This document shows positions 14,813-23,644 of a stretch of 64,000 bases of DNA, piece by piece. A program made the position numbers and the translations under genes. Each line of letters starts with the position of its first letter. Within the stretch, counting starts at the first letter, position 1. The notes under the pieces are model-generated. The model saw only the letters and a program-made list of their open reading frames with translations. It was not told the origin of the DNA and made no database searches. Source of the stretch: JBJHDF01 sp050486405 (GTDB lineage Bacteria; Pseudomonadota; Gammaproteobacteria; Pseudomonadales; Cellvibrionaceae); contig JBJHDF010000018.1 in the NCBI GenBank assembly GCA_050486405.1, forward strand, positions 1 through 64,000, given 5' to 3'.

Positions 14813-14871
14813 TAGAAGCCATCTCATAAACTACTGCACGCACGCTCGTTACGTTTATAAGATGGCTTCTA
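14813..14871. repeat. Inverted-repeat element (REP-like), copy 1
   Basis: Perfect 12-base arms, TAGAAGCCATCT (14813-14824) and AGATGGCTTCTA (14860-14871), extend inward with a further near-match (CATAAAC against GTTTATA), giving a stem of almost 19 pairs. The left half is repeated at 62695 (28 of ~30 core positions aligned with three differences). It lies 9 bases past the S74 gene stop and could end its transcript. The rest of 14682-14880 shows no gene; a -10-like TATACT on the minus strand (14721-14726) may serve the glycosyltransferase operon. Confidence 0.75.
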
Positions 14872-14880
14872 GACGGTGCT

Positions 14881-15621
14881 TTACTTCGGCGCCTGTATCA
14901 GGGCTTCCAGTTTCCCCAGGCGTTCTTCCAGAAGGGCAATTTCGGTGCCCTTCTCGGCCAAGTCTGCTTTTAACGTCTCGTTCTCAGCCTTCAACGCCTT
15001 GATCGCCGCCATATTCACCCCAGCCATATCACGCGGTGAGATATGGGTGTCGTCCCTGCCCAACCCGAAGGCGGCGTGAAAGTCCTGTGCCATGGGGCCG
15101 ATGTGCCTGGTTTCGGGATCAGACTTGTAAACCCACTCGGCTACCGGCAGTTGCTCCAGTTTCGCCAGCACCAGCTCGCCCGGCAGCTCGATAATGTCCT
15201 GCTTGGCGTTGACGTCCGACATTTCTGTGAGCGTGCCGGTAATAATCAGGTTGCCGCTACCGTCCAGTCGCAGCTCGATAGCGCCGGTGCCCACTTTGGT
15301 GATTTCGAAATTGTCGGCGTTACCTGTGGCTGCCTGAAAACGCCATGCCGTACCCAGCGCCATGTTGTCGAACTGGAAACGGATGCCTCCGCTGTTGGTG
15401 AGCTGCATCATGGCGCGGTCTTGAACCGTGCCCACATTATCACTCTGCAGGAACATGAATTCCTGCGTCGAATCATCGCGGAAGACATGAAAAGGAGCCG
15501 ACGGCGTACCGGTACCTATACCCACTGCGCCATTGCTGTCAACGAACAGGGCGTCCTGGGCAAATACCGGGAGACAGAGGAACAGTATAAAACCTGCAGA
15601 TAATCTCAATAAGTGTGGCAT
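14881..15621 (-). CDS. Secreted protein with S74-type intramolecular chaperone domain
   Basis: A 246-residue protein with a signal peptide (MPHLLRLSAGFILFLCLPVFAQ). A beta-rich part opens with ALFVDSNGAVGIGTGTPSAPFHV, the repeat-like motif usual ahead of tail-fibre chaperones. From about residue 145, MSDVNAKQDIIELPG and WVYKSDPETRHIGPMAQDFHAAFG match the S74 endosialidase-type chaperone domain, which trimerises and cleaves itself off after folding. A C-terminal coiled coil (KAENETLKADLAEKGTEIAL) completes the usual layout. The serine and lysine of the autoprotease cannot be assigned with confidence: the expected S at the domain start is present as MSDVNAK. GGAG lies 7 bases before the ATG at 15621. 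Last gene of a three-gene run. Confidence 0.8.
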   Translation of the reverse strand: MPHLLRLSAGFILFLCLPVFAQDALFVDSNGAVGIGTGTPSAPFHVFRDDSTQEFMFLQSDNVGTVQDRAMMQLTNSGGIRFQFDNMALGTAWRFQAATGNADNFEITKVGTGAIELRLDGSGNLIITGTLTEMSDVNAKQDIIELPGELVLAKLEQLPVAEWVYKSDPETRHIGPMAQDFHAAFGLGRDDTHISPRDMAGVNMAAIKALKAENETLKADLAEKGTEIALLEERLGKLEALIQAPK

Positions 15622-15679
15622 GACTATTCTCCAAATCCGGGCAACCGGGCAATTCATTCGTTCCGGGCATGCTTCAATA

Positions 15680-16876
15680 TCAGAATCCTATATCGGGGTC
15701 AGTTTTCACACCGAAAGTGGCTCCCTGTTGCACACTGAATCCGTTTTTTAACACCACTTCCCTCCCGGCCGTTGTGCTGGTATTACCGTCGTTTATGATG
15801 GCGCCATCATAAGTCACGCTCACGCAGGCATTGTGTGTATTGTTGCCGCTGAACAATGACGACAGCACCAGACGATCGGAAGCGAAAGTGCAGTTGTTGG
15901 CCGGCACGTCATTCCAGCCGAGATCGTGCAGCAGATTACCGGTGACCAAAAGCTTCTCGGATCCCGTGGCGGTAGGCCCCATGATATCGTTATTGCTGTT
16001 GGCAGCGACATGGATATCCCAGTGGGAAACCGAGGAGCCTCCCTGCAGCGGATCCGGGGCATACATCTGGACATGGCCGCCGGAGACACCGCTGGTCAAC
16101 GAGCCGGCAGCCGCCAGAACGTTACTGCCAACCCAGTGCAGGTTAGTGGTATTGGTCGCCGATGCCGCACGTTCGGAATCGGTCATGTCGGGCCACTGCT
16201 TGCCTGTGCTGTGGTCCTCCAGAAACTTCATGTAGATGTCATCGCTCCCCAAAAATCGAGAGCCGCTGCCCAGATCCACAAGGGTAAGGAAACCAATGCC
16301 GTGGCCGATTTCGTGCACCGCAGTTTTGAAAAAACTGACCGTTCCCGGCGGCGCATCACCCAGGGCGTAATACCATGTATTTGACCCCAGACAGTTACTG
16401 CTCTCATCGATGGTCTTGTTGAATTGCGAAAAGACATCGGCACTCCCTGAATTCATGTCCGTATTGGCGATCCTGTTGGCCAACGCAATAACATACCAGG
16501 TATCCGCGAAAGCGGGGCCGCTGCCGCCCGCTGCGGGTAGCCAGTCGCGCATCACATTCGTGGGGCCAGCCGAACCCAATACGGCGCCGAACGAATCGCA
16601 GGGCAGGTCATTCATTTCGGCGATCACCTCAATGACGACGCCACTGTCGAGCCTGCGCCCCCAATATTCCAGCGCCCGCTCAAATGCCCAGCGCCTTTGT
16701 TCACCCAGAGTTGCGCCCGGATTGCCATCGTCACTGGAGACCGCATGGGGCGGATCGATGGAATTAAATCCTTCACTGGCCCCGTCGTTATAGACAGGCA
16801 CTAAGCTGGCGTCAGCCAGGACGCCGGCACACCACACGGAACAAAGCAGGGCAAGGGGTATAAGTTGACGGGTCAT
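15680..16876 (-). CDS. Secreted zinc metalloprotease-like protein with 3-coathanger C-terminus
   Basis: A 398-residue exported protein: signal peptide MTRQLIPLALLCSVWCAGVLA, then a domain with HEIGHGIGFL near residue 188, the HExxH zinc site. The metzincin third histidine (HExxHxxGxxH) is not present at the expected spot, so the third ligand must lie elsewhere, as in other HEIGHG(I/L)GF proteins of marine bacteria. Residues 320-398 contain NNCTFASDRLVLSS and end with GREVVLKNGFSVQQGATF, the pattern of the 3-coathanger stack module found at the C-terminus of secreted proteins. It starts 5 bases after the upstream gene stop, so the two are co-transcribed. Substrate unknown; processing of surface or PEP-CTERM-type proteins is possible. 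Confidence 0.75.
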   Translation of the reverse strand: MTRQLIPLALLCSVWCAGVLADASLVPVYNDGASEGFNSIDPPHAVSSDDGNPGATLGEQRRWAFERALEYWGRRLDSGVVIEVIAEMNDLPCDSFGAVLGSAGPTNVMRDWLPAAGGSGPAFADTWYVIALANRIANTDMNSGSADVFSQFNKTIDESSNCLGSNTWYYALGDAPPGTVSFFKTAVHEIGHGIGFLTLVDLGSGSRFLGSDDIYMKFLEDHSTGKQWPDMTDSERAASATNTTNLHWVGSNVLAAAGSLTSGVSGGHVQMYAPDPLQGGSSVSHWDIHVAANSNNDIMGPTATGSEKLLVTGNLLHDLGWNDVPANNCTFASDRLVLSSLFSGNNTHNACVSVTYDGAIINDGNTSTTAGREVVLKNGFSVQQGATFGVKTDPDIGF

Positions 16877-16881
16877 GGCGC

Positions 16882-17337
16882 CTAGTCGTGCGAATTATTG
16901 TCGTTGTTATCCAAGCGGCGGCTGATTTCGCGGCCATCCGGGCTCAGGAACATTTCACCCCCAATCCTGTGGATCTCCACTTCACCGGCATCGTTGATGG
17001 TCGCCACACTGCCCTGCTGGAATCGCCCCTGTAAATCGACGATCACCGAGCCATCGGGCCTTGTTTCCGGGATAAGATTGACACCAGAGGTAAGGAAGTT
17101 GTACATGGTCTTATCGTCCAGGGGGAGGACCACGCCTTCAGGTGGCTTTTCTTTCGACAATTCGCCAGTAGCCGGGTCGAGCCAGGCTGTCCAGCCACCC
17201 TGGAAGTCAGCTGCCCCGGCATCCGGTTGGTCGGAATCACCAGTGCCGACAAGTACCAGTAGCAGCAGGACAGACAGCGAGAGGGCTGCCAGTATGCTCC
17301 AGCCATACCAGCTTACTGATGAGAATATCTGTTTCAT
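16882..17337 (-). CDS. Membrane-anchored protein resembling post-PEP-CTERM-1 family
   Basis: A 151-residue protein with one N-terminal membrane helix (WSILAALSLSVLLLLVLVG) and a soluble exported part. The segment GWTAWLDPATGELSKEKPPEG, and later GSVIVDLQGRFQQGSVATI, resemble the Y-DPETGE... and VDLQGRFQ... pattern of the post-PEP-CTERM-1 domain, seen in exosortase-bearing bacteria and usually coded next to secreted proteins. No exosortase or PEP-CTERM motif is seen in this window. First gene of the three-gene run with the metalloprotease and the S74 protein. No clear ribosome site precedes the ATG. The family assignment rests on memory of the pattern. Confidence 0.6.
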   Translation of the reverse strand: MKQIFSSVSWYGWSILAALSLSVLLLLVLVGTGDSDQPDAGAADFQGGWTAWLDPATGELSKEKPPEGVVLPLDDKTMYNFLTSGVNLIPETRPDGSVIVDLQGRFQQGSVATINDAGEVEIHRIGGEMFLSPDGREISRRLDNNDNNSHD

Positions 17338-17404
17338 TGTTGTCGCGTTATTTTCTTTGCGGAATTCACATTGAGTCTAGGCTCCATGCTTCTTGATTTC
17401 AAGG

Positions 17405-18574
17405 TTAATGTTCCGCCAGCCCCGTCAGTTCGCTGTAGATTTTTGCAATCGCCGCTGCCGAGGCATCGATGGTGAACTCCTCCCTGAAGCGAGCCAGCCC
17501 GGCGTCACCCATGGCCTTGCACAGGGCCCGGTTTGCTGCCAAACGGGCCAGAGCGCCGGCGAGCGCCTCGGTATCGTTCGGCGGTACCACCAAGCCGGTG
17601 TGTTCATGCTGCACGACCCAGGACATGCCTGTGCCCGGTACTGCAGTGACCACGCAGGCCTTGCCTCTAGCCATGGCTTCCAGCAGCGCTACACCGAAGG
17701 CCTCCGTGCGCTCAATGGAAGGCAGACACAGACAGTCGCTGGCCCGCAGCCGCTGGTCCAGTGCGTTGTCCGGCAGGTTGCCCAGCAGTGTTACCCGCTC
17801 GCCCAGTTGCAGCTGTTCTATCAGTGCGCTGAGTTCGCGCCTGCGCTCGCCGTCGCCGACGATGTCCAGGGTCACGCCGGGGCACTGCGTCAGCGCCCGC
17901 AGCAGCACATCAAAACCTTTGTAGTAGGCGAGCCGGCCCAGGGCAATGACCCGCAGCCCGGACTCTTGCTCCACTGCTACTGCGGGCGCAGCGTCCACCG
18001 GCAGCGGTTCGCGAATACCCAGAGGCACCACCCGGCAGCGCTGGCGCACGGGCGCCAGGGTCGGGCTGCTTTCCAGATAGGGTGGCGAGGTGGTAATGAT
18101 TACCGCAGCCCGGCGCAGTACCCATCGCTCAAACGGCCGATAGATACGGTAAAACCAACGAAGCCCCCGGTGCAGCGCCACCACGGGTACATCCGCGTGC
18201 CAGTGCACCACCCAGGGAATCCGGCGGGCCCGTGGCAACAGCAGCGCCCAGAAGGCGGAGACGTTGGGCATGTGCAGGTGCAGGACATTGGGCGATTCCT
18301 CGCGCAACAGGCGATTGAGTTGCCAGGGAAACCCGGGGCTGATCGGGGTGAACAGGAGATTGGCCCAGACCGGGGCGCGGATAACCCTGGGGCCGCCCTC
18401 TGTGACCTCCTCTACCCCCTCCGATGAGCGGTGCACCAGTGCCAGGCACCGAACACCTCGGGCTTGAAGGGCCGTAAGCAGGTCACGCAGGTAGGTTTCC
18501 ATGCCACCACGGTGCGGCGGGTAGAATTTGCCCACATGCAGGGCAGTGTTGGCCAGAGAGGGATCTGAGGTCAA
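17405..18574 (-). CDS. Glycosyltransferase family 4
   Basis: About 389 residues with GT-B fold. The N-terminus ALHVGKFYPPHRGGMETYLR carries the donor-side glycine loop (HRGGME); LRVIALGRLAYYKGFDVLL begins the C-terminal domain; ERTEAFGVALLEAMARG holds the EX7E motif. The chosen start is TTG at 18574, which overlaps the upstream stop by 4 bases (TTGA) and puts the first beta strand about 10 residues in. A longer open frame to 18649 would overlap the upstream gene by 79 bases and adds no recognisable fold. Substrate unknown. Confidence 0.8.
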   Translation of the reverse strand: MTSDPSLANTALHVGKFYPPHRGGMETYLRDLLTALQARGVRCLALVHRSSEGVEEVTEGGPRVIRAPVWANLLFTPISPGFPWQLNRLLREESPNVLHLHMPNVSAFWALLLPRARRIPWVVHWHADVPVVALHRGLRWFYRIYRPFERWVLRRAAVIITTSPPYLESSPTLAPVRQRCRVVPLGIREPLPVDAAPAVAVEQESGLRVIALGRLAYYKGFDVLLRALTQCPGVTLDIVGDGERRRELSALIEQLQLGERVTLLGNLPDNALDQRLRASDCLCLPSIERTEAFGVALLEAMARGKACVVTAVPGTGMSWVVQHEHTGLVVPPNDTEALAGALARLAANRALCKAMGDAGLARFREEFTIDASAAAIAKIYSELTGLAEH

Positions 18575-20382
18575 TTGTTGGTGTCCGTCGCCATGGCCAG
18601 CAACTGGGGTTCGCCGAGCTGGCGGCAATACTCCCAGGCTGCGTGCCAACTGGCCAGGGCACTAGCGTAGTGACTTGTACGCTGACGTGCCTGAGCAAGG
18701 GCTTTTTCCATATCCTTCTGGTCTGTGTCGATGCCCTGGCGACAGCGCGACAGCAACAGCTGCATGTCTTCGGCCAAATAGGGCGGAGGTTGCAATTGCT
18801 GCAAGTTGTTTATCAGTTCTTTCGCAGCGCAACTGCGCTCGTCGGCCAGATGAAGACGGTAGTCGCCGGCCAGCGTTGCCTGTGGCGCTTGCGCGAAGGC
18901 CTGCAGGGACTGACCCAGCCACTGCAAACGTGTACCCGGCTCTGCATTGGGAACGGCATAGCGCAAATTGTGCAAATAGCGGAGCAGCAGATGGCTGCAT
19001 TTTATTACCCTGGGCCTGAGCAGGACATCGCGGTCATGCTCCCGTTCTTGTTCCGGCACATGCTTGAGCATCCAGGGCAACTGGGCGAACAGGCAATCCG
19101 GGTACACACAGCACAACAATCCGACAAAAAGTGCGTCTTCGCCGCGACCGTTGGGAAAGGTCGGCGGCAGCAACTGGCGGTTATCCACCCCCACCAGTGG
19201 CGTCAGCAGCGAATGGTGGGGCAACAGCCTGTGGCCCTGAGGCTGGCGCGCCAACCAGCGCTGGGACACCAGTTGCTGGTAAACGTCTTCGCTTTGCAGC
19301 CAGGGGCGCAACCGCTCCGGGGGTTGCGTGTAAAGCCAACTGGCGTGGTTGCCGGTGCCGGGGTCACCCAGGGTGCCGTTAACGCTGACCTTCACCTGCC
19401 CGTGAGGTTGCAATCGATGCAGGTCGGCGCTGGTGATGGACTGCCAAAAAACTTCGGGGCTGGAGGCCTGCGCAACCAGCGCGGACAGCGATTGCCCCAG
19501 CCAGTGGCTGTGGGCTGCCAGGGGGTCGATATCCAGGGGCGACCAGGCGCTCTCCAGTGCATCGAGGCTGGGGTACATGACCACGTCGACCCGCTCTGCA
19601 CCAGCGACCCCCATCTCCGAACTCTCTTGCGGTGTGCCGTAGGGCGTCAACTGGGCATCGTCGTCCATTATGGCCGTAGCGGTGCCAGCACTGAGCAACA
19701 GGGCAGTATTAAAAGTGGCACCAGCGGTCATATCGGGGTCGTCCGGGTCCCCGTTGAGCCACCAGCGCAGGTCCTGTGCGTCGGCGCCCGAGGCCGCCGC
19801 CAAAGCGTCCGCCAGACGCTCTCGATCGGCCCGGGTGATATGGATCACATCTGTGGACAACCGCTCGCGCCAGGAGGCCAACAGCGAGCGGCTGCGCTCC
19901 AGATCTGCCACCTCGCGGGCATCGTCCACCACCACCAGGGTGCGTACAGAAGCGCCGGCGCGCCCGTTTTGCATGCTCTGCAGCAGACGCTCCAGTGCCT
20001 GGGGGCAGCGATAGGTGCGCACATAGAGGGTTTTGACGCCATCGAATTCAGGCTCCGCTGAGGCGGGAGCGGCGTAGTGTTGGGTGAGCTGCCCGGCGTC
20101 TACCAGCATCCCTCGCTGCACCATATGCAGCAGGCCTTGCCGCAGTTGTTCGGCATGGGGTTGCAAATCCGGCATCCGCTCGATGGCCACGGCTGCATGC
20201 CCGTCGAGACTGCGCCACTGGTCACACAGCACCAGCACTTGCGCGAGGGTTTCGTGCAGTGGCTGGGGCTGGAGGTCGTTTTGGAGGAGCACCAGCCGTT
20301 CGGCCTCGTGCAGGGGCCAACTGACGAAAGGAAGAGCGATATACTGGGCCTCAGGGGCGGCTTGGGAGTCTTGCACAGCCAT
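18571..20382 (-). CDS. Unrecognised glycosyltransferase-like protein with PqqD-like N-terminus
   Basis: A 603-residue soluble protein I cannot assign to a named family. Residues ~30-95 (LHETLAQVLVLCDQWRSLDG followed by a basic helix and GMLVDAG) have the length and periodicity of a PqqD-like winged-helix domain. From ~110 a GT-A-like fold is suggested by VKTLYVRTYRCPQALERLLQ, VVVDDAREV near 150 and IMDDDAQLTPYG near 240, in which DDD is a candidate metal site. RGEDALFVGLLCCVYPDCLF near 410 resembles the acceptor part of large GT2 relatives. GGATATCC with AAAGG stands just before the ATG. It lies between a methyltransferase and a GT4 gene on the same strand, so a role in glycan assembly is likely. 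Confidence 0.6.
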   Translation of the reverse strand: MAVQDSQAAPEAQYIALPFVSWPLHEAERLVLLQNDLQPQPLHETLAQVLVLCDQWRSLDGHAAVAIERMPDLQPHAEQLRQGLLHMVQRGMLVDAGQLTQHYAAPASAEPEFDGVKTLYVRTYRCPQALERLLQSMQNGRAGASVRTLVVVDDAREVADLERSRSLLASWRERLSTDVIHITRADRERLADALAAASGADAQDLRWWLNGDPDDPDMTAGATFNTALLLSAGTATAIMDDDAQLTPYGTPQESSEMGVAGAERVDVVMYPSLDALESAWSPLDIDPLAAHSHWLGQSLSALVAQASSPEVFWQSITSADLHRLQPHGQVKVSVNGTLGDPGTGNHASWLYTQPPERLRPWLQSEDVYQQLVSQRWLARQPQGHRLLPHHSLLTPLVGVDNRQLLPPTFPNGRGEDALFVGLLCCVYPDCLFAQLPWMLKHVPEQEREHDRDVLLRPRVIKCSHLLLRYLHNLRYAVPNAEPGTRLQWLGQSLQAFAQAPQATLAGDYRLHLADERSCAAKELINNLQQLQPPPYLAEDMQLLLSRCRQGIDTDQKDMEKALAQARQRTSHYASALASWHAAWEYCRQLGEPQLLAMATDTNN

Positions 20383-20480
20383 GGATATCCTTTGCGGTGA
20401 CAGCCACTGGGCGTGAGACAGCCCAGCATCAGCCAGTCATACTACCGCGACCGCCTTGGCTCAGCAAATCCGAATGTTAA

Positions 20481-21413
20481 TTAGAGCCTTTCCAGCCAGA
20501 GGCTGCCGCCACCAAAGGCTCGCGCATCCGGAAAGGCAAGCGCCTTGGCCACTTGGTCGGGAAAGGCGTACTTGGCGTAGGAGCTACCGAAGCTCACCCG
20601 GAAGCCGTGGGAGTACATCAGCAGGGCGTGAACCAGATACTGCTCATTCCAACTGCGGTTCTCCCCCATCACCCAATCTCTGGGGTATTCCAGCGGCAGA
20701 AAGACATCGTGAATGTGTATATGTACACCCGGCTTCAGCTCGGGCAGCACCTGCAAGTAGAGGTAGTTGACATCGCTGCCGGTTTTGGCCACATGGGACG
20801 AATCGATAAACAGTATGTCGCCGGGTTCCAATTGCGCGAAAAAATCCAGCGGCACCTCCTGAACCTTTTTCTCCAGCACCGAGTGAATTCCCGGCAAACC
20901 TTTCTTGAGAAAGGCCCTGGGGTAGGGTTCTATGCAGGTCAGCTTCATGGCGCCAAGCAAATACCGCTGATTGACATCTGCCATCAACAGAGAGGAATAG
21001 CCGGAGCCAACCTCGATGACACGACCCGGCTTCAAGTGCCGCAAAAAAACGAACAGTGTGCGCGCATCCAGCCAACTGAACTGTGAATTCTGCGTATAAA
21101 AACCAGCAACCGCATCGTCATCATCGGTGCTGTGCTCTGGGCAATCGTAATCGTAATCGTCTATGTACCGGGGAAACCACTCAGTGAGAACTTCCAGGTG
21201 TCGTTTATCGTTGAAGTCTACGCCCCGGCAAACCGGTGGCTCATGCCACAGCGGGATTTGATCAAGCTCCTTGGGATTGACCACTGGGGAGTAATAATGT
21301 CCATCCGCATAGGCTTTGGGAACTCTCAAAGCACGAACAAAGGCATAAAGCGCACGAAACAGCCGGGACAGAAAAAGGGGACGAAGGGATCTAAATTTGC
21401 GCAAGCTACTCAT
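20481..21413 (-). CDS. Class I SAM-dependent methyltransferase
   Basis: A 310-residue enzyme with a Rossmann methyltransferase core. GRVIEVGSGYSSLLMAD near residue 135 is the SAM-binding motif I; LTCIEPYPRAFLKKGLPG supplies the acidic residue for the ribose; DILFIDSSHVAKTGSDVNYL and IHIHDVFLPLEYPRDWV match the later strands of the Methyltransf_24 group, whose members modify sugars or amino-sugar derivatives. A basic N-terminal stretch of ~25 residues looks membrane-associating. It overlaps the GT2 gene by 8 bases, so the pair is coupled. A 98-base gap follows, with a ribosome site for the next gene. Substrate cannot be read. Confidence 0.8.
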   Translation of the reverse strand: MSSLRKFRSLRPLFLSRLFRALYAFVRALRVPKAYADGHYYSPVVNPKELDQIPLWHEPPVCRGVDFNDKRHLEVLTEWFPRYIDDYDYDCPEHSTDDDDAVAGFYTQNSQFSWLDARTLFVFLRHLKPGRVIEVGSGYSSLLMADVNQRYLLGAMKLTCIEPYPRAFLKKGLPGIHSVLEKKVQEVPLDFFAQLEPGDILFIDSSHVAKTGSDVNYLYLQVLPELKPGVHIHIHDVFLPLEYPRDWVMGENRSWNEQYLVHALLMYSHGFRVSFGSSYAKYAFPDQVAKALAFPDARAFGGGSLWLERL

Positions 21414-22173
21414 TTTCTACTCCCCTTTTCCCATATTTGTCGCGGGCGCACCAGGCATAACGCAACGTCAACCAGAATGCCGCCGGAGGCGAGAAGCCCC
21501 GGTCCCGGTAGATGCGCCAGAAGTAACCCAGCACCCGAAACTTGTTGGCAGACACCGAACCAGAAGCCTTCTGGTAGCGGGCCAACGGGGCCTGCACGCC
21601 CAGCACCCTGTGACCCCTGGCGGTCAACGACAACCAAAGGGCGTAGTCTTCATGACCGACTTCGGGGAAGTAGCACTTGCCCAGCGCTTCGACATCATAG
21701 ACAACCGTGCTGCAACCCAGAGTGTTGGCGCGCAGCAGAGCCGCATAATCGACCAACGGCGGCGGCACAAGACTGCCCAGAAAATTCCCCTGCCGGTCGA
21801 CTACGCTATAGGCCGTACAACTGATTGCCTCGCCACTGTCCTTCATGGCGGCAATCTGCACCTGCAGTTTAGCAGGCTCCCAGGTGTCATCGGCGTCGAG
21901 AAAGGCGAGAAATCGCCCGCGGGCTTCGGCTATACCCAGGTTGCGCGGCACAGCGGGCATGCCGCTGTTGGCAGTGTTGCGCAGCAATCTGATACGCGAG
22001 TCAGTGGCTGCCTGTGCGGCAATTTTTTGCACAGTGTCATCGGTAGACGCGTCGTCCACCACCAGCAACTCCCAGTCGGGACAACTCTGAGCCTGCACCG
22101 ACGCCAGACATCGCTCTATGGTGGCCGCCGCGTTATAGGCCGGCACAATAACGCTGACCAAAGGCCGCTCCAC
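21406..22173 (-). CDS. Glycosyltransferase family 2
   Basis: A 255-residue GT2 enzyme opening RPLVSVIVPAYNAAATIERCL. VVDDASTDDTVQKIA near residue 40 is the nucleotide site, FLAFLDADDTWEP near 90 carries the DAD metal motif and ends in W-P typical of LPS/capsule enzymes, and GHEDYALWLSLTARGHRV near 165 holds the ED catalytic acid. Start is GTG, whose position 1 base before the manC stop indicates translational coupling. Likely adds one residue to the polysaccharide repeat. Confidence 0.9.
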   Translation of the reverse strand: MERPLVSVIVPAYNAAATIERCLASVQAQSCPDWELLVVDDASTDDTVQKIAAQAATDSRIRLLRNTANSGMPAVPRNLGIAEARGRFLAFLDADDTWEPAKLQVQIAAMKDSGEAISCTAYSVVDRQGNFLGSLVPPPLVDYAALLRANTLGCSTVVYDVEALGKCYFPEVGHEDYALWLSLTARGHRVLGVQAPLARYQKASGSVSANKFRVLGYFWRIYRDRGFSPPAAFWLTLRYAWCARDKYGKRGVENE

Positions 22174-22174
22174 G

Positions 22175-23644
22175 TCAACTGCCCTGATACAGGGTGATGT
22201 CGCTTTCGCTGAGCTGCGCGCCGCTCTGCACTTCGATGATGATCAGCAGTTCGTCGCCCGGGTTGGACAGACGATGCTTCTGATCCGGCAGCACAAACGT
22301 GGAGTGGTGTGGCAGCAACAGCTGTTCCTCATCACCGCGCTGGATCAGCGCCCTGCCCTGCACCACTATCCAGTGTTCACTGCGGTGTTTGTGGGTCTGC
22401 ATGGAAAGCGAGGCGCCGGATTTGATTTCCACCCGGCGAATGCGGAAGTGCTCGCCCTCTTCCAACAAGGTGTGACTGCCCCAGGGGCGAAACACGGTGC
22501 GATGACGCAGATGAGCCGGGTGTTGGCTGGCCTTGAGACGCTCGACGATGGCCCGCACCGACTGCACCTGATCCCGGTGCGCCACCAGCAGGGCGTCCGG
22601 CGTGTCCACCACCACCAGATTGTCCACACCGACCAGTGCCACCAGACGATCCTCGGACCAGGCGAAGTTTTCCCGGGCCGTTTCCGTAAGTACCTCACCA
22701 AACAGACGATTGCCATCGGTGTCGGCTGCGGTCAGGTCGGTGACGCTCTTCCAGCAACCCACGTCACTCCAGCCCAGTTGGCAGGGCAGACTGGCCACCC
22801 GGTCGGACTTTTCCATCAACGCATAGTCGATGGAGGTGGCGGGCACCTGCTCATAGGTGGCGGCATCCAGTTGCAGGCACCGCTCCGTTTTCCGATCCGG
22901 CGGTTGCGCGGCGTTCGACCGGGTCAACTGGCTGTCGCGCACCTGCGCCGAGGCAAAGGTCTGCTCCACCGCGCGGGACAAGGCTGGCCCGTGACGCGAC
23001 AGCTCGTCGAGCAGCACCCCCGCCTGAAAACAGAAAATGCCGGCATTCCAGAGATAGTCGCCCTGAGCCAGGTATTTGCTGGCGGTATCCGCATCGGGCT
23101 TTTCCACAAAGCGATTGACGACGAAACCGTCGCCCACCGGCTGATCGCGGTTGAGTTGCAGATAGCCGTAACCGGTCTCGGGGTAATCCGGCTGAATGCC
23201 AAAAGTCACCAACCAACCCTGGTCCGCCATGATCCTGGCCTGCTCAATGGCCTTGACGAAAGCCGCCGCGTCGGCAATCAAATGGTCCGCAGCCATCACC
23301 AGCAATTGCGCCCGCTCGCCGTAGTAGCGACGCACATAGTGAGCGGCAACGGCGACGGCACCTGCGGTGTTACGCCCTGTGGGTTCCAGGATATAGCCCC
23401 GCATACCGCCGAAATCGACCTTGCGGTATTCGTCTTCAGTGATAAACAGCAGTTCGCGATTGGTAACGGTGACGATTTCCGGCACCCCGGACAGGCTGGC
23501 GGCCCGGGCGAACGTCTTTTCGATCAGGGTCTGGCCGTCGGGCAGCGCCATAAAGGGTTTGGGGTGAATCTCCCGGGATACCGGCCACAGGCGACTGCCG
23601 ACGCCGCCGGAGAGAATGACCGGGATCAGGGGTGCTGCCGTCAT
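22175..23644 (-). CDS. manC: Mannose-1-phosphate guanylyltransferase / mannose-6-phosphate isomerase
   Basis: A 489-residue bifunctional enzyme that makes GDP-mannose from mannose-1-phosphate and GTP and can interconvert fructose-6-phosphate and mannose-6-phosphate. The nucleotidyltransferase signature LSGGVGSRLWPVSREIHPKPF lies at residues ~10-30, and RPWGSHTLLEEGEHF begins the C-terminal cupin isomerase domain with HKHRSEHWIVVQG as its metal site. The usual C-terminal GEDDIVR-D-YGR ends early here as SESDITLYQG, so the last few residues are trimmed. Start at 23644 overlaps the stop of the upstream gene (ATGA). It supplies donor sugar to the surrounding glycosyltransferases. Confidence 0.9.
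   Translation of the reverse strand: MTAAPLIPVILSGGVGSRLWPVSREIHPKPFMALPDGQTLIEKTFARAASLSGVPEIVTVTNRELLFITEDEYRKVDFGGMRGYILEPTGRNTAGAVAVAAHYVRRYYGERAQLLVMAADHLIADAAAFVKAIEQARIMADQGWLVTFGIQPDYPETGYGYLQLNRDQPVGDGFVVNRFVEKPDADTASKYLAQGDYLWNAGIFCFQAGVLLDELSRHGPALSRAVEQTFASAQVRDSQLTRSNAAQPPDRKTERCLQLDAATYEQVPATSIDYALMEKSDRVASLPCQLGWSDVGCWKSVTDLTAADTDGNRLFGEVLTETARENFAWSEDRLVALVGVDNLVVVDTPDALLVAHRDQVQSVRAIVERLKASQHPAHLRHRTVFRPWGSHTLLEEGEHFRIRRVEIKSGASLSMQTHKHRSEHWIVVQGRALIQRGDEEQLLLPHHSTFVLPDQKHRLSNPGDELLIIIEVQSGAQLSESDITLYQGS

Noticed and set aside
14813..14871. Terminal inverted repeats of an insertion sequence
   Set aside because: The arms enclose only about 35 bases with no transposase, so a REP-like element fits better.
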